Shown: in pieces, positions 40,266 through 49,374 of the stretch
Layout: each line of letters begins with the position of its first letter
Position numbering within the stretch: the stretch's first letter is position 1
Origin: Aeromicrobium wangtongii
Lineage (GTDB): Bacteria > Actinomycetota > Actinomycetes > Propionibacteriales > Nocardioidaceae
Length of the DNA stretch: 64,000 nt
Direction: 5' to 3'
Assembly (NCBI RefSeq): GCF_024584515.1
Contig: NZ_CP102173.1
Location: forward strand, 2,542,001-2,606,000
Made by a program: the position numbers and the translations under genes
The notes under the pieces: generated by a model
What the model was told of the DNA's origin: nothing
The model's database searches: none
What the model saw: the letters and a program-made list of their open reading frames with translations, nothing else

Positions 40266-42953
40266 TCAGCCGCTGGTCGCCAGTGACCCGGTGTCCGGCA
40301 TCAGCTCGTTGACCAGGGCCTCCGTCTCGGCCTCGAGGGGCACCGACTCCAGGGCGGCGCCCATCTCGTCGAGCGTGCGTCGCACCCCGGCGGGACCGCT
40401 CTCGGCGTGGCGCGAGCGCAGCAGCGCCCGCCACAGGCCCTGGTGCGCGGGGTTCACGCGCAACCCCGCCTCGGCCGCGGCCGACGATCCGGCCGGGTCG
40501 TCCTGGTCCGAGAGGAGCTCGGCCAGCCGGGACGCGGCGTCGACCAGCACCCGGGCGATCGTCCGGGGCAGGTCCTCACGGGCGATCCAGCCGTAGCGTC
40601 CCTGCGGCACCCCGGAGAACGCCTCGCCGCGGGCCATCTTCAGGCCACGACGCAGCAGATCGATCTCCTCACGGGGCGTCGCAGCCCGGCGGGACCGCAC
40701 CAGCAGCGTGCGGGCGCAGTCCCAGTCGCAGACCACGCTGTCGGCCAGCGCCAGCCGCCCCTCGGCGTCCTGGCGCAGGAGGTGGGATCCGTCGGCGTCC
40801 GAGCCCAGCCACTCGCGGGCCCGCTGGATGCCGGCATCGCGGACATCGGCCGTGACACCGCGCGGCCAGATCGCCCCGGAGAGCACCGTCGGGTGGACGC
40901 CCTCGGGGTGCAGGGCCAGATACGTGACCAGCTCGGTGGCCAGCTCGACCCGCTCGTCGGCGAGCGCTCCCCCGCCCTGCACCGCCACCTTGCCCAGCAC
41001 CGCGACCCGGTGCGAGGCCGCGGCCCATGCGGAGTCGTCGTGGGTGCGGACCGGTGCCGGCACGGACACGCGATCGCCGTCATCGGGACGGTCGACCTCG
41101 CGGGACGCGCTGAACAGCTCGGCGACCGCCGCCACCTGCGCGGCGGTGACCCGGTTGGCCTCGAGCGTCAGGCCCAGCAGCGGGACGCTCAGCGTGCCGT
41201 GCTCGTCGACCTGCAGCTTCCAGCGTGCGCCGGGGTGCTCGCCGGCCACCAGCACCGAGAAGGCCTGGCGTCCCGACCCCATCAGGGCACCGAGTCGCGA
41301 TGCCACGTCCGGGGACGGGACCCGACCACTGACCACGACCTGCGAGGTCAGGGAGCCACGACGGCCCATGCGTCCGGTCAGGACGCCATCGCGCCACGAG
41401 TCGATCTGTCGCTCGAAGCCATCCAGCTCGTCGGCGAGATCTGCGACCCGCAGACGCTCGTCGCCGACCTCGGCGATGCCCTCGGGCAGATCGGATGCGG
41501 TGACCCGCACGACATCGGACCACGGCGCGGTCGCGGCCTGCACCGCGACGGCGGCAGCGACCTGCTCGGCGACGCCCGGATCGCCCGTCACGGCCACGAT
41601 GCCGCCGGCCGACTCCAGGTCGACCAGCACGTCGCGACCATCCGGGTCGATGCCCAGGGCGACCAGGGCCGGATACGGGACGGCGTCGCCGGAGCGCGGT
41701 CCCTCGACCGGTGCGACAGAACGCCAGCGATCTCCGTCGTCCAGTGCCTCCCAGCCCTCGACGGCCTCGGGGCGTGCGGGCGCCAGCAGCAGCTCGACGC
41801 TGACGTCGTCGACCAGGGCCGCGTACGCGGGCGGCGGGTTGACGCCGGCCTGGCGGCACCGTCCGGTCAGGTCACGCAGGACGTGGTCGAGACGGTCGAC
41901 GCGCTCGGTGGACGCCGCGATCCGCAGATCGGCCTCGACGTCGCGTGCCTCGTCGCGCGCACGACGTCCGGCGGCGCGGCGGCGCTGCAGGGCCAGCGCT
42001 CCGATGACCCCGGCGGCCAGCAGGCCGATGCCGCCCATCCAGCCGGACTGGTCGCTCTGGCTCACTGCCGTGGCGCCGTCGGCGGCGGCCACGTCGCCGG
42101 AGGCGTCCGTGCTCGGCACCCCGGCCGGCGGCGCCGGCGGGGCCTCGACCGGTGCCGGGGGTGCGACCCGCTCCAGACCGACGGCGTCATCGGGCATCTG
42201 CAGCTCCCAGCCGGGCTGGATCAGCCGGGCGAGCTGGAGCTTGCCGCCATCGGCCTGGATGCGGTCCTTGTTGAGCTCGTAGATCTCGTGATAGCGACGG
42301 CCCTCGCCCAGGTGGCGCTCGGAGATGTCCCACAGGTTGTCGTGGTAGCCGTTCTTGGGCGCCTTGACGGTGTAGACCTTCTTGCCGACGTTGTCGGTCT
42401 GCTCGTCCGCGACGGCGGTGTCCCCCGCATCGTCGGCGACCGCGACGGGCGGCAGGTCGGCCATGACGATCGAGGAGACCGAGGTCGTCGTCGGAGCAGG
42501 AGCCTCCGTCACGGCCTGGGCCTGGCCCGCCATGATGCCGGTCAGCAGCAGCGCACCCACCAGGGCGCGGGCGAGCCGCTGCAGCGGTCCGGCCAGCGGC
42601 ACGGACTTCGCCAGCCCGCCGCGCCGGGCGGCCAGCACCTCGGCCACGACGCAGACCAGGAACCACAGCCAGGTCAGCCACAGGACAGCGACCAGGACGG
42701 TCAGCAGGTCCTCGAAGCTGAGCTGCTGGGCGAAGTCGCGCGCCGACGGCAGCGAGGTCGGGATCGGTGGCGGCCCGGCCAGTGCGACCAGCAGGACCGG
42801 GAGGCCCACCAGCAGCAGCAGGAGTGCGACGGCGGAGCCGAAGATCTCCCCCAGATGACGATCATCGCCTGGCCGACCCGGCGACGCGGTGGCGAACCGG
42901 CTCGGATCGGTCGATCGGTCGATCGGTTCTGTCACGGTCGTGTCGTCAGTCAT
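40266..42953 (-). CDS. Large membrane protein with LysM and bacterial transcriptional activator (BTAD) domains
   Basis: An 895-residue protein. Membrane helices at about 40-60, 83-105, 129-147 and 304-322; a LysM peptidoglycan-binding domain (193-253, YTVKAPKNGYHDNLWDISER then WELQMP) between the third and fourth; a long cytoplasmic middle; and at the C-terminus (about 690-890) a winged-helix plus BTAD helical repeat region (LATELVTYLALHPEGVHPTV, RLAELLSDQDDPAGSS). Such proteins often accompany actinobacterial Tad pili, and this one follows the TadG-like gene by 50 bp. It could couple wall status to regulation. Role not shown experimentally. Confidence 0.82.
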   Translation of the reverse strand: MTDDTTVTEPIDRSTDPSRFATASPGRPGDDRHLGEIFGSAVALLLLLVGLPVLLVALAGPPPIPTSLPSARDFAQQLSFEDLLTVLVAVLWLTWLWFLVCVVAEVLAARRGGLAKSVPLAGPLQRLARALVGALLLTGIMAGQAQAVTEAPAPTTTSVSSIVMADLPPVAVADDAGDTAVADEQTDNVGKKVYTVKAPKNGYHDNLWDISERHLGEGRRYHEIYELNKDRIQADGGKLQLARLIQPGWELQMPDDAVGLERVAPPAPVEAPPAPPAGVPSTDASGDVAAADGATAVSQSDQSGWMGGIGLLAAGVIGALALQRRRAAGRRARDEARDVEADLRIAASTERVDRLDHVLRDLTGRCRQAGVNPPPAYAALVDDVSVELLLAPARPEAVEGWEALDDGDRWRSVAPVEGPRSGDAVPYPALVALGIDPDGRDVLVDLESAGGIVAVTGDPGVAEQVAAAVAVQAATAPWSDVVRVTASDLPEGIAEVGDERLRVADLADELDGFERQIDSWRDGVLTGRMGRRGSLTSQVVVSGRVPSPDVASRLGALMGSGRQAFSVLVAGEHPGARWKLQVDEHGTLSVPLLGLTLEANRVTAAQVAAVAELFSASREVDRPDDGDRVSVPAPVRTHDDSAWAAASHRVAVLGKVAVQGGGALADERVELATELVTYLALHPEGVHPTVLSGAIWPRGVTADVRDAGIQRAREWLGSDADGSHLLRQDAEGRLALADSVVCDWDCARTLLVRSRRAATPREEIDLLRRGLKMARGEAFSGVPQGRYGWIAREDLPRTIARVLVDAASRLAELLSDQDDPAGSSAAAEAGLRVNPAHQGLWRALLRSRHAESGPAGVRRTLDEMGAALESVPLEAETEALVNELMPDTGSLATSG

Positions 42954-43003
42954 TGGATCCCCCTGCGTTTCATGGTGGGTGGTCGGGCGTCGGCGCGCAA
43001 GCG

Positions 43004-43417
43004 TCAGTCCGGCTCGGTGGCGGGCTCGGCGGTGGCGCGGCCGTTGACCACGAAGTTCTTGATGTTGACCAGCTTGAGCAGCGCGGTCTCAGTGGTGTCC
43101 TGGACCTCGACGATGACGGCGTTGCCGTCCGCGTCGACGGTGTACTGGCCGGCCACGTAGCCCCGGTCCTGCAGGTACCCGGCAGCACGCTGCCGGGCCA
43201 GGTCCCCGTCGATCTTCAGGGCACCGCCGCTGCGCAGCTCCGTGACGTCGATCGAGTCCGCCCCGACACGTGCGGCCTGCTCGGCGTCGTCGGCCACCCG
43301 CATCCTGGCGTTGATGGCCAGTCCGCCGTCCACGACGAGACCTGCGCACACCAGCAGGACCAACGACATGCCGATGACGAAGATCGACGCCGATCCCTTC
43401 TCGCTGCGGGTGCTCAT
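43004..43417 (-). CDS. TadG-like pilus assembly / pseudopilin-like protein
   Basis: A 137-residue protein with a prepilin-like N-terminus: basic MSTRSEKG then SASIFVIGMSLVLLVCAGLV, a single membrane helix. The usual Glu5 of type IV pilins is absent (SASIF). The extracytoplasmic part is short. Overlaps the TadE-like gene upstream by 4 bp. Last small gene of the Tad run; it probably resembles the Rv3660c-cluster TadE/G proteins of mycobacteria. Confidence 0.78.
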   Translation of the reverse strand: MSTRSEKGSASIFVIGMSLVLLVCAGLVVDGGLAINARMRVADDAEQAARVGADSIDVTELRSGGALKIDGDLARQRAAGYLQDRGYVAGQYTVDADGNAVIVEVQDTTETALLKLVNIKNFVVNGRATAEPATEPD

Positions 43418-43836
43418 TCGGTCCTCCGGTAGGTGTCGAGCGGGGCGCCGCCGCTCGCGCTCATCGACAACGATCCGGGCAGCCCCAGCAGGCCCAGGCC
43501 GTCGTGGGGCACCTCGCAGTCGATCGTGACCTCGACGGAGCCACCGGCGCGGAAGTTGTTGTCGTCGAAACGCGCCATGCGGCACGAGGCGAAGCCGTCG
43601 AGAGCGGCCGACGCCGACTGCTCGGCTGCCGAGCGGGCGGCCCCGGATGAGCGCTCCAGCGACGCGGCTCGTGCCGCGTCGCGTGCTGCCGCCTCCATGT
43701 CGGCGCGCACCGACACCCAGCGGCCGCCGGCGACGACCAGCAGCATGAACAGCACCAGGATGGGGATCATCAGGACGACCTCGACCGCCATGGATCCCTC
43801 CTCACGCCGGACGGGCCGCTGCACGTCGCCGGTCAC
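43414..43836 (-). CDS. TadE-like minor pseudopilin (second copy)
   Basis: A 140-residue protein with REEGSMAVEV at 11-20: cleavage would follow Gly14 and leave Glu19 at mature position 5, the type IV prepilin pattern. One hydrophobic helix (about 17-38) and an alanine-rich helix follow. Two cysteines in the mature part (FASCRM and DCEV) may form a disulfide. Coupled to both neighbours by 4-bp overlaps. Confidence 0.82.
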   Translation of the reverse strand: MTGDVQRPVRREEGSMAVEVVLMIPILVLFMLLVVAGGRWVSVRADMEAAARDAARAASLERSSGAARSAAEQSASAALDGFASCRMARFDDNNFRAGGSVEVTIDCEVPHDGLGLLGLPGSLSMSASGGAPLDTYRRTE

Positions 43837-44234
43837 TCGTCCTCCCGGAACTGCTCGACAGGGCCCTGCACCTCTTCGCTCAGGCGCGGACGTCCGATGA
43901 ACGGCAACAGCTGCTCGCCGTCGGCCTCGACGACGGCACGGACGTCGCGGTCGCCGTTGACCAGCTCGACCTGTACGTCGATCCGGGACAACAGTCCCCG
44001 GCCGAGGTCGTCGGCGTACTGCCGGCCGCGCTCGATGCCGGCGGCACGGTCGCCGGTGACCCGGGTCGTCCGGGCCGCCTCGCGGGCGGCCGCCGACACG
44101 GCCTGGTTGCCCAGGTACACCAGGGCGAACTGGATCGTCAGGATGATCGCGACCATGAGCAGCGGCAGGTAGAGCACCAGCTCGATGGCGCTGGTGCCCT
44201 CCTCCCGGTTTCTGCGCGGTCGCGATCGGGTCAT
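43833..44234 (-). CDS. TadE-like minor pseudopilin
   Basis: A 133-residue protein: basic leader, then REEGTSAIELVLYLPLLMV with processing expected after Gly13 and Glu18 at mature position 5. One membrane helix, then an extracytoplasmic domain. The family supports assembly of Flp pili. Its ATG shares a base with the Flp stop (TAATG), so it is translated directly after the pilin. Confidence 0.83.
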   Translation of the reverse strand: MTRSRPRRNREEGTSAIELVLYLPLLMVAIILTIQFALVYLGNQAVSAAAREAARTTRVTGDRAAGIERGRQYADDLGRGLLSRIDVQVELVNGDRDVRAVVEADGEQLLPFIGRPRLSEEVQGPVEQFREDE

Positions 44235-44449
44235 TACTGGTTCTTGATCTCGTTGCTGATCTCGTTGGCCTCGCTGGTCAGCGCGCCCTGGAGGATGCCG
44301 GCGATCACGACGCAGATGCCGACCACGATCGCGGCGATGATGACCCACTCGACCGCCGAGGCGCCACGCTCGTCGTCGGTGCGTGCTCGGTGCCGACGGA
44401 CGTCGAGCATGGCGATCAGGAAACCGATGGGGGATGCCGGGTTCAACAT
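44234..44449 (-). CDS. flp: Flp-type major pilin
   Basis: A 71-residue prepilin. RGASAVEWVIIAAIVVGICV (28-47) gives cleavage after Gly29 and Glu34 at mature position 5, with the hydrophobic assembly helix. AGGAGG lies 7 bases before the ATG, stronger than for its neighbours, as expected for the major subunit. Follows tadC by 41 bp. No prepilin peptidase (TadV) gene is in the window. Confidence 0.9.
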   Translation of the reverse strand: MLNPASPIGFLIAMLDVRRHRARTDDERGASAVEWVIIAAIVVGICVVIAGILQGALTSEANEISNEIKNQ

Positions 44450-44490
44450 GGATGTTCCTCCTGGGTGGGGGTGGTGGGACGAGGCGGACA

Positions 44491-45405
44491 TCAGACGCCG
44501 GTGATCTCGGAGATCGCCGGGTAGATGAGGAATACGAGGAAGCCGACGCACAGCAGGAGCTGCGCGATCAGCATGGACTGGGAACGCTGGGCCGCGCGGC
44601 TCTCGGAGTCGGCGAGCTCGCGTTGGCGCATGGACGCCGCGCGGGCCGACAGGGAGTCGCGCACCTGCGCACCGTCCTCGGCGACGAGCGCGAGGGCCGC
44701 GGCGAGATCGCGCAGCTCCTCGACGGCCATCTCCTCGCCCAGGTCGCCGAGCGCGGCCCACGGCGTGACCCCCTGCAGCCGCGCGGACTCGATCGTGTCG
44801 CGCAGCCGGACCATGGCCCACCCGTCGCTGAGCTGGGCGGCCGAGGACAGCGCCTCCGGCACACCCCGGCCGCCGGCCAGGTTCATGGCGACCAGGTCGA
44901 GGAAGGCTCCCACGACGTGCCGGAAGTCGCGGCGCCGCTCCACCGCCTGGGTCGACAGCTGGGCGGTGGTCAGCACGACACCGCCGAGGGCGCCGACGCC
45001 GGCCAGCCACAGCGGGACCACAGGGCTGAGACCGAACATCGCAACGGCAGGCGCCAGCATGAGCGTGGGTGCGAACAGGCCGGCGACACCAGCCAGGACC
45101 GACATCCCCAGGTGCGCCTCGACCGAACGTCCCATGACGGACAGATCGGCGCGGACGCCGGCCGGGATGCGCCAGCCGCGCATCTCCAGCATCGTCCAGA
45201 CCGACGAGCCGATCCGGCGCATCCGGACGGACTCCTTGCTGTGCCGCCGGTCGGCGGTCAACGAGTCCTGGACGCGGTTGCGCATGCGCGCGGAGTCCAG
45301 TCGGGCCAGCTCGGCGGCGGCCGTGCCGGTGCCACGGTCGAACTGCAGGGCCAGCGTCAGGCCGCCGAGGCCGGCCAGGGCGCCGGCCAGCAGGACGAGC
45401 ATCAT
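44491..45405 (-). CDS. tadC: Tad secretion inner-membrane protein TadC
   Basis: A 304-residue GspF-like membrane protein with helices near the N-terminus, around 110-160 and at the C-terminus (MLIAQLLLCVGFLVFLIYP), and the cytoplasmic T2SSF domain (FLDLVAMNLAGGRGVPEAL). Partner of TadB in the pilus platform. Starts MM with a 4-bp overlap to tadB. A longer upstream frame is a shadow. Confidence 0.9.
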   Translation of the reverse strand: MMLVLLAGALAGLGGLTLALQFDRGTGTAAAELARLDSARMRNRVQDSLTADRRHSKESVRMRRIGSSVWTMLEMRGWRIPAGVRADLSVMGRSVEAHLGMSVLAGVAGLFAPTLMLAPAVAMFGLSPVVPLWLAGVGALGGVVLTTAQLSTQAVERRRDFRHVVGAFLDLVAMNLAGGRGVPEALSSAAQLSDGWAMVRLRDTIESARLQGVTPWAALGDLGEEMAVEELRDLAAALALVAEDGAQVRDSLSARAASMRQRELADSESRAAQRSQSMLIAQLLLCVGFLVFLIYPAISEITGV

Positions 45406-46277
45406 CGGACCGCACCTCCTGAGACCGGGGCCTCGGCCTGGAACAGGAACCGGGCGGGCAGCTCGAAGACCGACAGGCGCCGCATCCACATGAATCCGGC
45501 AGCGAACAGGCCGAGCACGATCAGCAGGACCAGCTGCCCCACGAACGAGGAGTAGGGCTCGACGTAGTCGCGGTTGAACAAGGTCAGCCCGAGCACGAAG
45601 GTCACCGAGATCGCCACCACGATCTGCACGCTGCGGCGGGTGCTGGCTCGGGAGGACACCACGCGGCGGCGCATCTCCAGCTCTTCACGCGCCGATCCGG
45701 CCAGGGAGGTGAGGACCTCGCGCAGGCCGGGCCCGCGCAGCCGCGCGTTGAGCATCAGCGCCGCGACGATGAGATCGGCGCTCGCATCGTCCAGGTCGTC
45801 GGCGAATCGCTGCAGCGCCACCGGCAGCGGGGTGCGCACACGCAGTCGGTCCGACATCGCGATCAGCTGGGGCGAGATGGCTGGCGCGGCGGCGTAGGCG
45901 GTGGCGGGGATCGCCTGTTCCAGGCCGACGGCGCCGGCGATCGTGTCGCGCAGGGACTCGGTCCAGGCCGCGAGGCCCTCGAGCTGCGCGATGGCCCGCT
46001 TCTCGCTGGACGCACCGCCGAACAGGGCGGGGCCGAAGAACACCAGCAGTCCCCCGGCGCCGGCCAGGACGGGCCACCTCGTCAGGACCAGCAGCAGCAG
46101 GCCGACACCGATGGCCACGGGCAGGCGGGTGCCGTACGCCTTCAGCTTGGGCAGCAGGGTCGAGGGGATCACGACGCGCGAGGGCGCCTCGGGCGTCAGC
46201 GCCCACACCAGCAGCAGGGCCGCGGCGCCGACGGCCGCGCCCAGCAGCACGATCACCAGCAGGCTGGACTCCAGCAT
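45402..46277 (-). CDS. tadB: Tad secretion inner-membrane protein TadB
   Basis: A 291-residue T2SSF-domain membrane protein with two N-terminal helices (about 4-26, 52-86) and two near the end. WTESLRDTIAGAVGLEQAI and DLIVAALMLNARLRGPGLRE are conserved T2SSF parts. Works with TadC and the ATPase TadA. Its ATG shares one base with the tadA stop (TGATG). Confidence 0.9.
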   Translation of the reverse strand: MLESSLLVIVLLGAAVGAAALLLVWALTPEAPSRVVIPSTLLPKLKAYGTRLPVAIGVGLLLLVLTRWPVLAGAGGLLVFFGPALFGGASSEKRAIAQLEGLAAWTESLRDTIAGAVGLEQAIPATAYAAAPAISPQLIAMSDRLRVRTPLPVALQRFADDLDDASADLIVAALMLNARLRGPGLREVLTSLAGSAREELEMRRRVVSSRASTRRSVQIVVAISVTFVLGLTLFNRDYVEPYSSFVGQLVLLIVLGLFAAGFMWMRRLSVFELPARFLFQAEAPVSGGAVR

Positions 46278-47590
46278 CAGGCGTCCTGCGGATGGAACAG
46301 GGCAGGCTGGTAGCCGGCAGCGATCAGGTCGTCCATGCAGCTGACGGAGGCCGCGGGAACGACCGAGCCGTCCGGGCCCTCCGCGAACACCTCGCTGGAC
46401 AGCACCCGTCCGTCGACGCCGTTGACCTCGCGCACCGAGGTGATGACACGGCGCAGGTTGCCGCCGGACGCGTACTCGTTGCGACGCTCGACGAACACGA
46501 CGAAGTCGATGGCTCCGGCGATCAGCATCATGGTGGCATCGGCAGGCAGGCGCTCGGCGGACTGGATCGCGTACGTGCAGATACGGTTGAAGACCTCGAG
46601 GGACGAGTTGGCGTGGATCGTCGACAACGAGCCGTCGTTGCCCTGGCTCATGGCGTTGAGCATCGTCACGATCTCGTCGCCGAGCACCTCGCCCACGATG
46701 ACCCGGCTGGGGTTCATGCGCAGCGACCGCCGCACGAGATCGGCCATCCCGATCTGGCCGCGGCCCTCGGAGTTGGGCAGGCGCTCCTCGAACGAGACGA
46801 CATTGGGGTGCAGGTCGGGGAACTCCCCCAGACCGAGCTCCAGGGCGCGCTCGACCGTGATGAGACGTTCGTGCGGCTCGATCTCGTTGGCCAGTGCGCG
46901 CAGCAGCGTCGTCTTTCCGGCGTTCGTGGCGCCGGCGATCATGATGTTCTTGCGAGCACCGACGGCGGCCGACAGGAACGAGGCCAGGTCGGGGGTCATC
47001 GTGCCGTTCTCGACCAGCGTCTCCAGCGACACCCGGCTCAGCCGGGCGCGGCGGATCGACAGGGACGGACGCTGGGTGACGCCCATGACGGCTGACAGAC
47101 GGCTGCCATCGGGCAGCCGCAGGTCGAGCTCCGGGTTGGCGGTGTCGAACGGACGGCTCGTCAGACCGGAGTAGGCGCCGAGCACCTGCACCAGCTCGAC
47201 GAGCTCGTCATCGCTCTCGGCCACCGGCGGCATCCGGCGCTCCTCGCCGTCGGCGTAGCCGACGAACACGTTGTCGTAGCCGTTGATGTCGATGTTCTCG
47301 ACGTCCGGATCGTCCAGCAGCGGCTGGAGCCGTCCGACGCCGTACAGGGCGGCGTGGATGCCGTCGGCGAGCTCGGCCTCCTCGGCCAGGTCCGGGGGCG
47401 TGCGTCCCGCGGCGATCTCGGCGCGGGCATGGCCCTCCAGCACGCGGGCGATCACGGCGCGGGCGAACTGGCGCTCGTCCTCGCTGGTCATCCCGGGCAG
47501 TCCGGCAGCGGCGTCGTCGCGACGCTGGCGGGACAGGCGGTCGGCGACCTCTTCGCGCAGGCGGCGCAGCAGCAGCTGGTCCATCGTCAC
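46277..47590 (-). CDS. tadA: Tad pilus assembly ATPase TadA/CpaF
   Basis: A 437-residue secretion ATPase. Walker A GATNAGKTT (220-228), Walker B and Asp box in RVIVGEVLGDE, and the His box in STIHANSS. It powers Flp pilus assembly. The GTG at 47590 overlaps the TadZ stop (GTGA) with GAGG upstream; the ATG two codons later is the alternative. Confidence 0.92.
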   Translation of the reverse strand: MTMDQLLLRRLREEVADRLSRQRRDDAAAGLPGMTSEDERQFARAVIARVLEGHARAEIAAGRTPPDLAEEAELADGIHAALYGVGRLQPLLDDPDVENIDINGYDNVFVGYADGEERRMPPVAESDDELVELVQVLGAYSGLTSRPFDTANPELDLRLPDGSRLSAVMGVTQRPSLSIRRARLSRVSLETLVENGTMTPDLASFLSAAVGARKNIMIAGATNAGKTTLLRALANEIEPHERLITVERALELGLGEFPDLHPNVVSFEERLPNSEGRGQIGMADLVRRSLRMNPSRVIVGEVLGDEIVTMLNAMSQGNDGSLSTIHANSSLEVFNRICTYAIQSAERLPADATMMLIAGAIDFVVFVERRNEYASGGNLRRVITSVREVNGVDGRVLSSEVFAEGPDGSVVPAASVSCMDDLIAAGYQPALFHPQDA

Positions 47591-48381
47591 ACCGCCGCCT
47601 CGTGCTCGGGCTCCCACGCGGCCTCACGGGGGGCGACGAGCGCCTGCACGCGCGTGGCGACGTCGAGCAGGGAGCGGTGGAACAGGGAACGGCGCAGAGC
47701 CCGGTCGGAGATGGCCGGGAGCGCGCGGACCGTCTTGGGGTCGTGGGCCACGGTGCCCAGCACCGGCACGTCGATGCCGCTGCTGGCCAGCAGCCGGCCC
47801 AGGTCGTCGGCGCTGCGCCGGTCGCCGGGGTCACCGACCAGCAGGACGGCGGTCCGGACCCGATCGCCCTGGCCCGCCCGCACTGCGTCGGACATCCACC
47901 GCAGCCGCTCGCGCAGGTGCGCCAGGGCCGCGATCTCCGAACGTGCGACCAGCACGATCGCCGAGGCCTGCTCCAGCACCGGCATCGCCGGCGAGCCGGG
48001 GCTGAGCCGTCCGCAGTCGGCCAGCACGTCGGCGGAGGCGTTGCGCAGGCCCGCACCGATGTGGGGCCAGGCCGGGCCGAGGCCCTGCACCTGGCCGGGA
48101 CCGGCGACACCCACCAGCACCTGGGTGCCGTCCTCGGCACGTTGCAGGTGATCGGCGAGGTCGGCGGCCTTGCCGCTGCGCACGGCGGCACCGTACGACA
48201 ACAGACCGTTGTCGTGGTCCAGCGGCAGACCGTCGCTGCGGCCGAGCCGCAGGCCGATGTCGCCGCCGACCGGGTCCAGGTCGGCCACCACGACGTCCCG
48301 GTGCCACACCGACGCCAGACCGGTGACGGTCTGGGTGACGCCCGGTGATCCCTTGGCCGAGGCGAAGGCGATGAGCGTCAT
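47587..48381 (-). CDS. TadZ/CpaE-like protein with a degenerate P-loop
   Basis: A 264-residue MinD/ParA-superfamily protein. The Walker A region reads ASAKGSPGVTQT (7-18): the signature lysine is kept but the GKT(T/S) is replaced by GVTQT, so nucleotide hydrolysis is doubtful. ADLDPVGGDIGLRLG is the switch region. TadZ localises the pilus machine at the pole in other bacteria. Overlaps its neighbours by 4 bp. Confidence 0.82.
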   Translation of the reverse strand: MTLIAFASAKGSPGVTQTVTGLASVWHRDVVVADLDPVGGDIGLRLGRSDGLPLDHDNGLLSYGAAVRSGKAADLADHLQRAEDGTQVLVGVAGPGQVQGLGPAWPHIGAGLRNASADVLADCGRLSPGSPAMPVLEQASAIVLVARSEIAALAHLRERLRWMSDAVRAGQGDRVRTAVLLVGDPGDRRSADDLGRLLASSGIDVPVLGTVAHDPKTVRALPAISDRALRRSLFHRSLLDVATRVQALVAPREAAWEPEHEAAV

Positions 48382-49142
48382 GAGCTGCTGCCCCCCAGCA
48401 CCGTCAGCTGGGCGCTGTCGACCGTCACGCCGCGGCGGATCAGTGCCATGCCGAGCAGCTCGTTGCCGGCGGCGTCGATCACCTCGTCAGCGGCGTCGGC
48501 GGGAACGACGACCGTCGCGGTGCTGTTGCGGCTCCCACCGCCCGAGAGCCCTGCGTCCCCGCCGGTCTGCTCACTGAGGATCAGGCCCACGGCCAACGGC
48601 CGGACCGAGGACGATCCGTCACCCAGACGCACGAGGCGCACCTCGTCACCCGAGCGCAGGGTCGGTGGGAACTGACCGGACTTCAAGGTCACGCCGACCT
48701 GCACCTGATCGGACGTGAACGGCTCGGCGGTCGTCAGCAGGGAGGTGTCGAGCAGCTGCCCCTCCGACAACGAGGTCATCGTGTAGGCCTTGAGGACCAT
48801 GCTGGCGTCCTTCTCGGGAATCAGCCGCAGGCCCTCGCTGGCGACGCGCGTGGTGCCGAGCATGTCGGTCGTGATCCGGGTGCCGGCCGGGACGTCCTGG
48901 GTCAGCACCAGCACCGGCTCGCGCGAGTCCAGCCGCAGGGCCAGCAGGCCGGCCAGCGCGGCGCCTCCGACGATCAGCAGCACGGCGAGCGCTGCCAGGG
49001 CCGGGCGCCGGCGACGCGGCGGGGACGGCCGATCCGAGCTGAGCGCTGCGACCGCGGACCGGGAGCGAACTCCTCGCGCAGCGCGATCGCGCTGCCGGTC
49101 GTGCACCGAGACCCCGGACTCCCGGGTGGACTCCTTCACCAT
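48378..49142 (-). CDS. CpaB/SAF-domain protein of the Tad locus
   Basis: A 254-residue protein: a basic N-terminus, one membrane helix (about 47-70, RPALAALAVLLIVGGAALAG) and a SAF domain (VLVLTQDVPAGTRITTDML). This is the RcpC/CpaB type, exported and thought to modify or stabilise pili. First gene of the Tad operon; the promoter should lie in the 232 bp to the divergent gene. Confidence 0.85.
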   Translation of the reverse strand: MVKESTRESGVSVHDRQRDRAARGVRSRSAVAALSSDRPSPPRRRRPALAALAVLLIVGGAALAGLLALRLDSREPVLVLTQDVPAGTRITTDMLGTTRVASEGLRLIPEKDASMVLKAYTMTSLSEGQLLDTSLLTTAEPFTSDQVQVGVTLKSGQFPPTLRSGDEVRLVRLGDGSSSVRPLAVGLILSEQTGGDAGLSGGGSRNSTATVVVPADAADEVIDAAGNELLGMALIRRGVTVDSAQLTVLGGSSS

Positions 49143-49374
49143 TGCTGCAACTTCCCCTGGATGGCGGGGTGCTCAGCGTCCGACCGAGGAACTCGGCGTG
49201 CACTGCCCCCGCAAGTTGACACAAGACGAGGTCATCTTAGGGGGACAGAGGCGCAAACGGCACGCGGTACGACAGAGTGTCCGGCACAGGCCGCCTCATG
49301 GGCGGACAGCACGTCCGCATTGCTTGCTACCTTGCGGTGCATGGCTGACCAGTCCGCGACCCAGGAGGCGCGTC

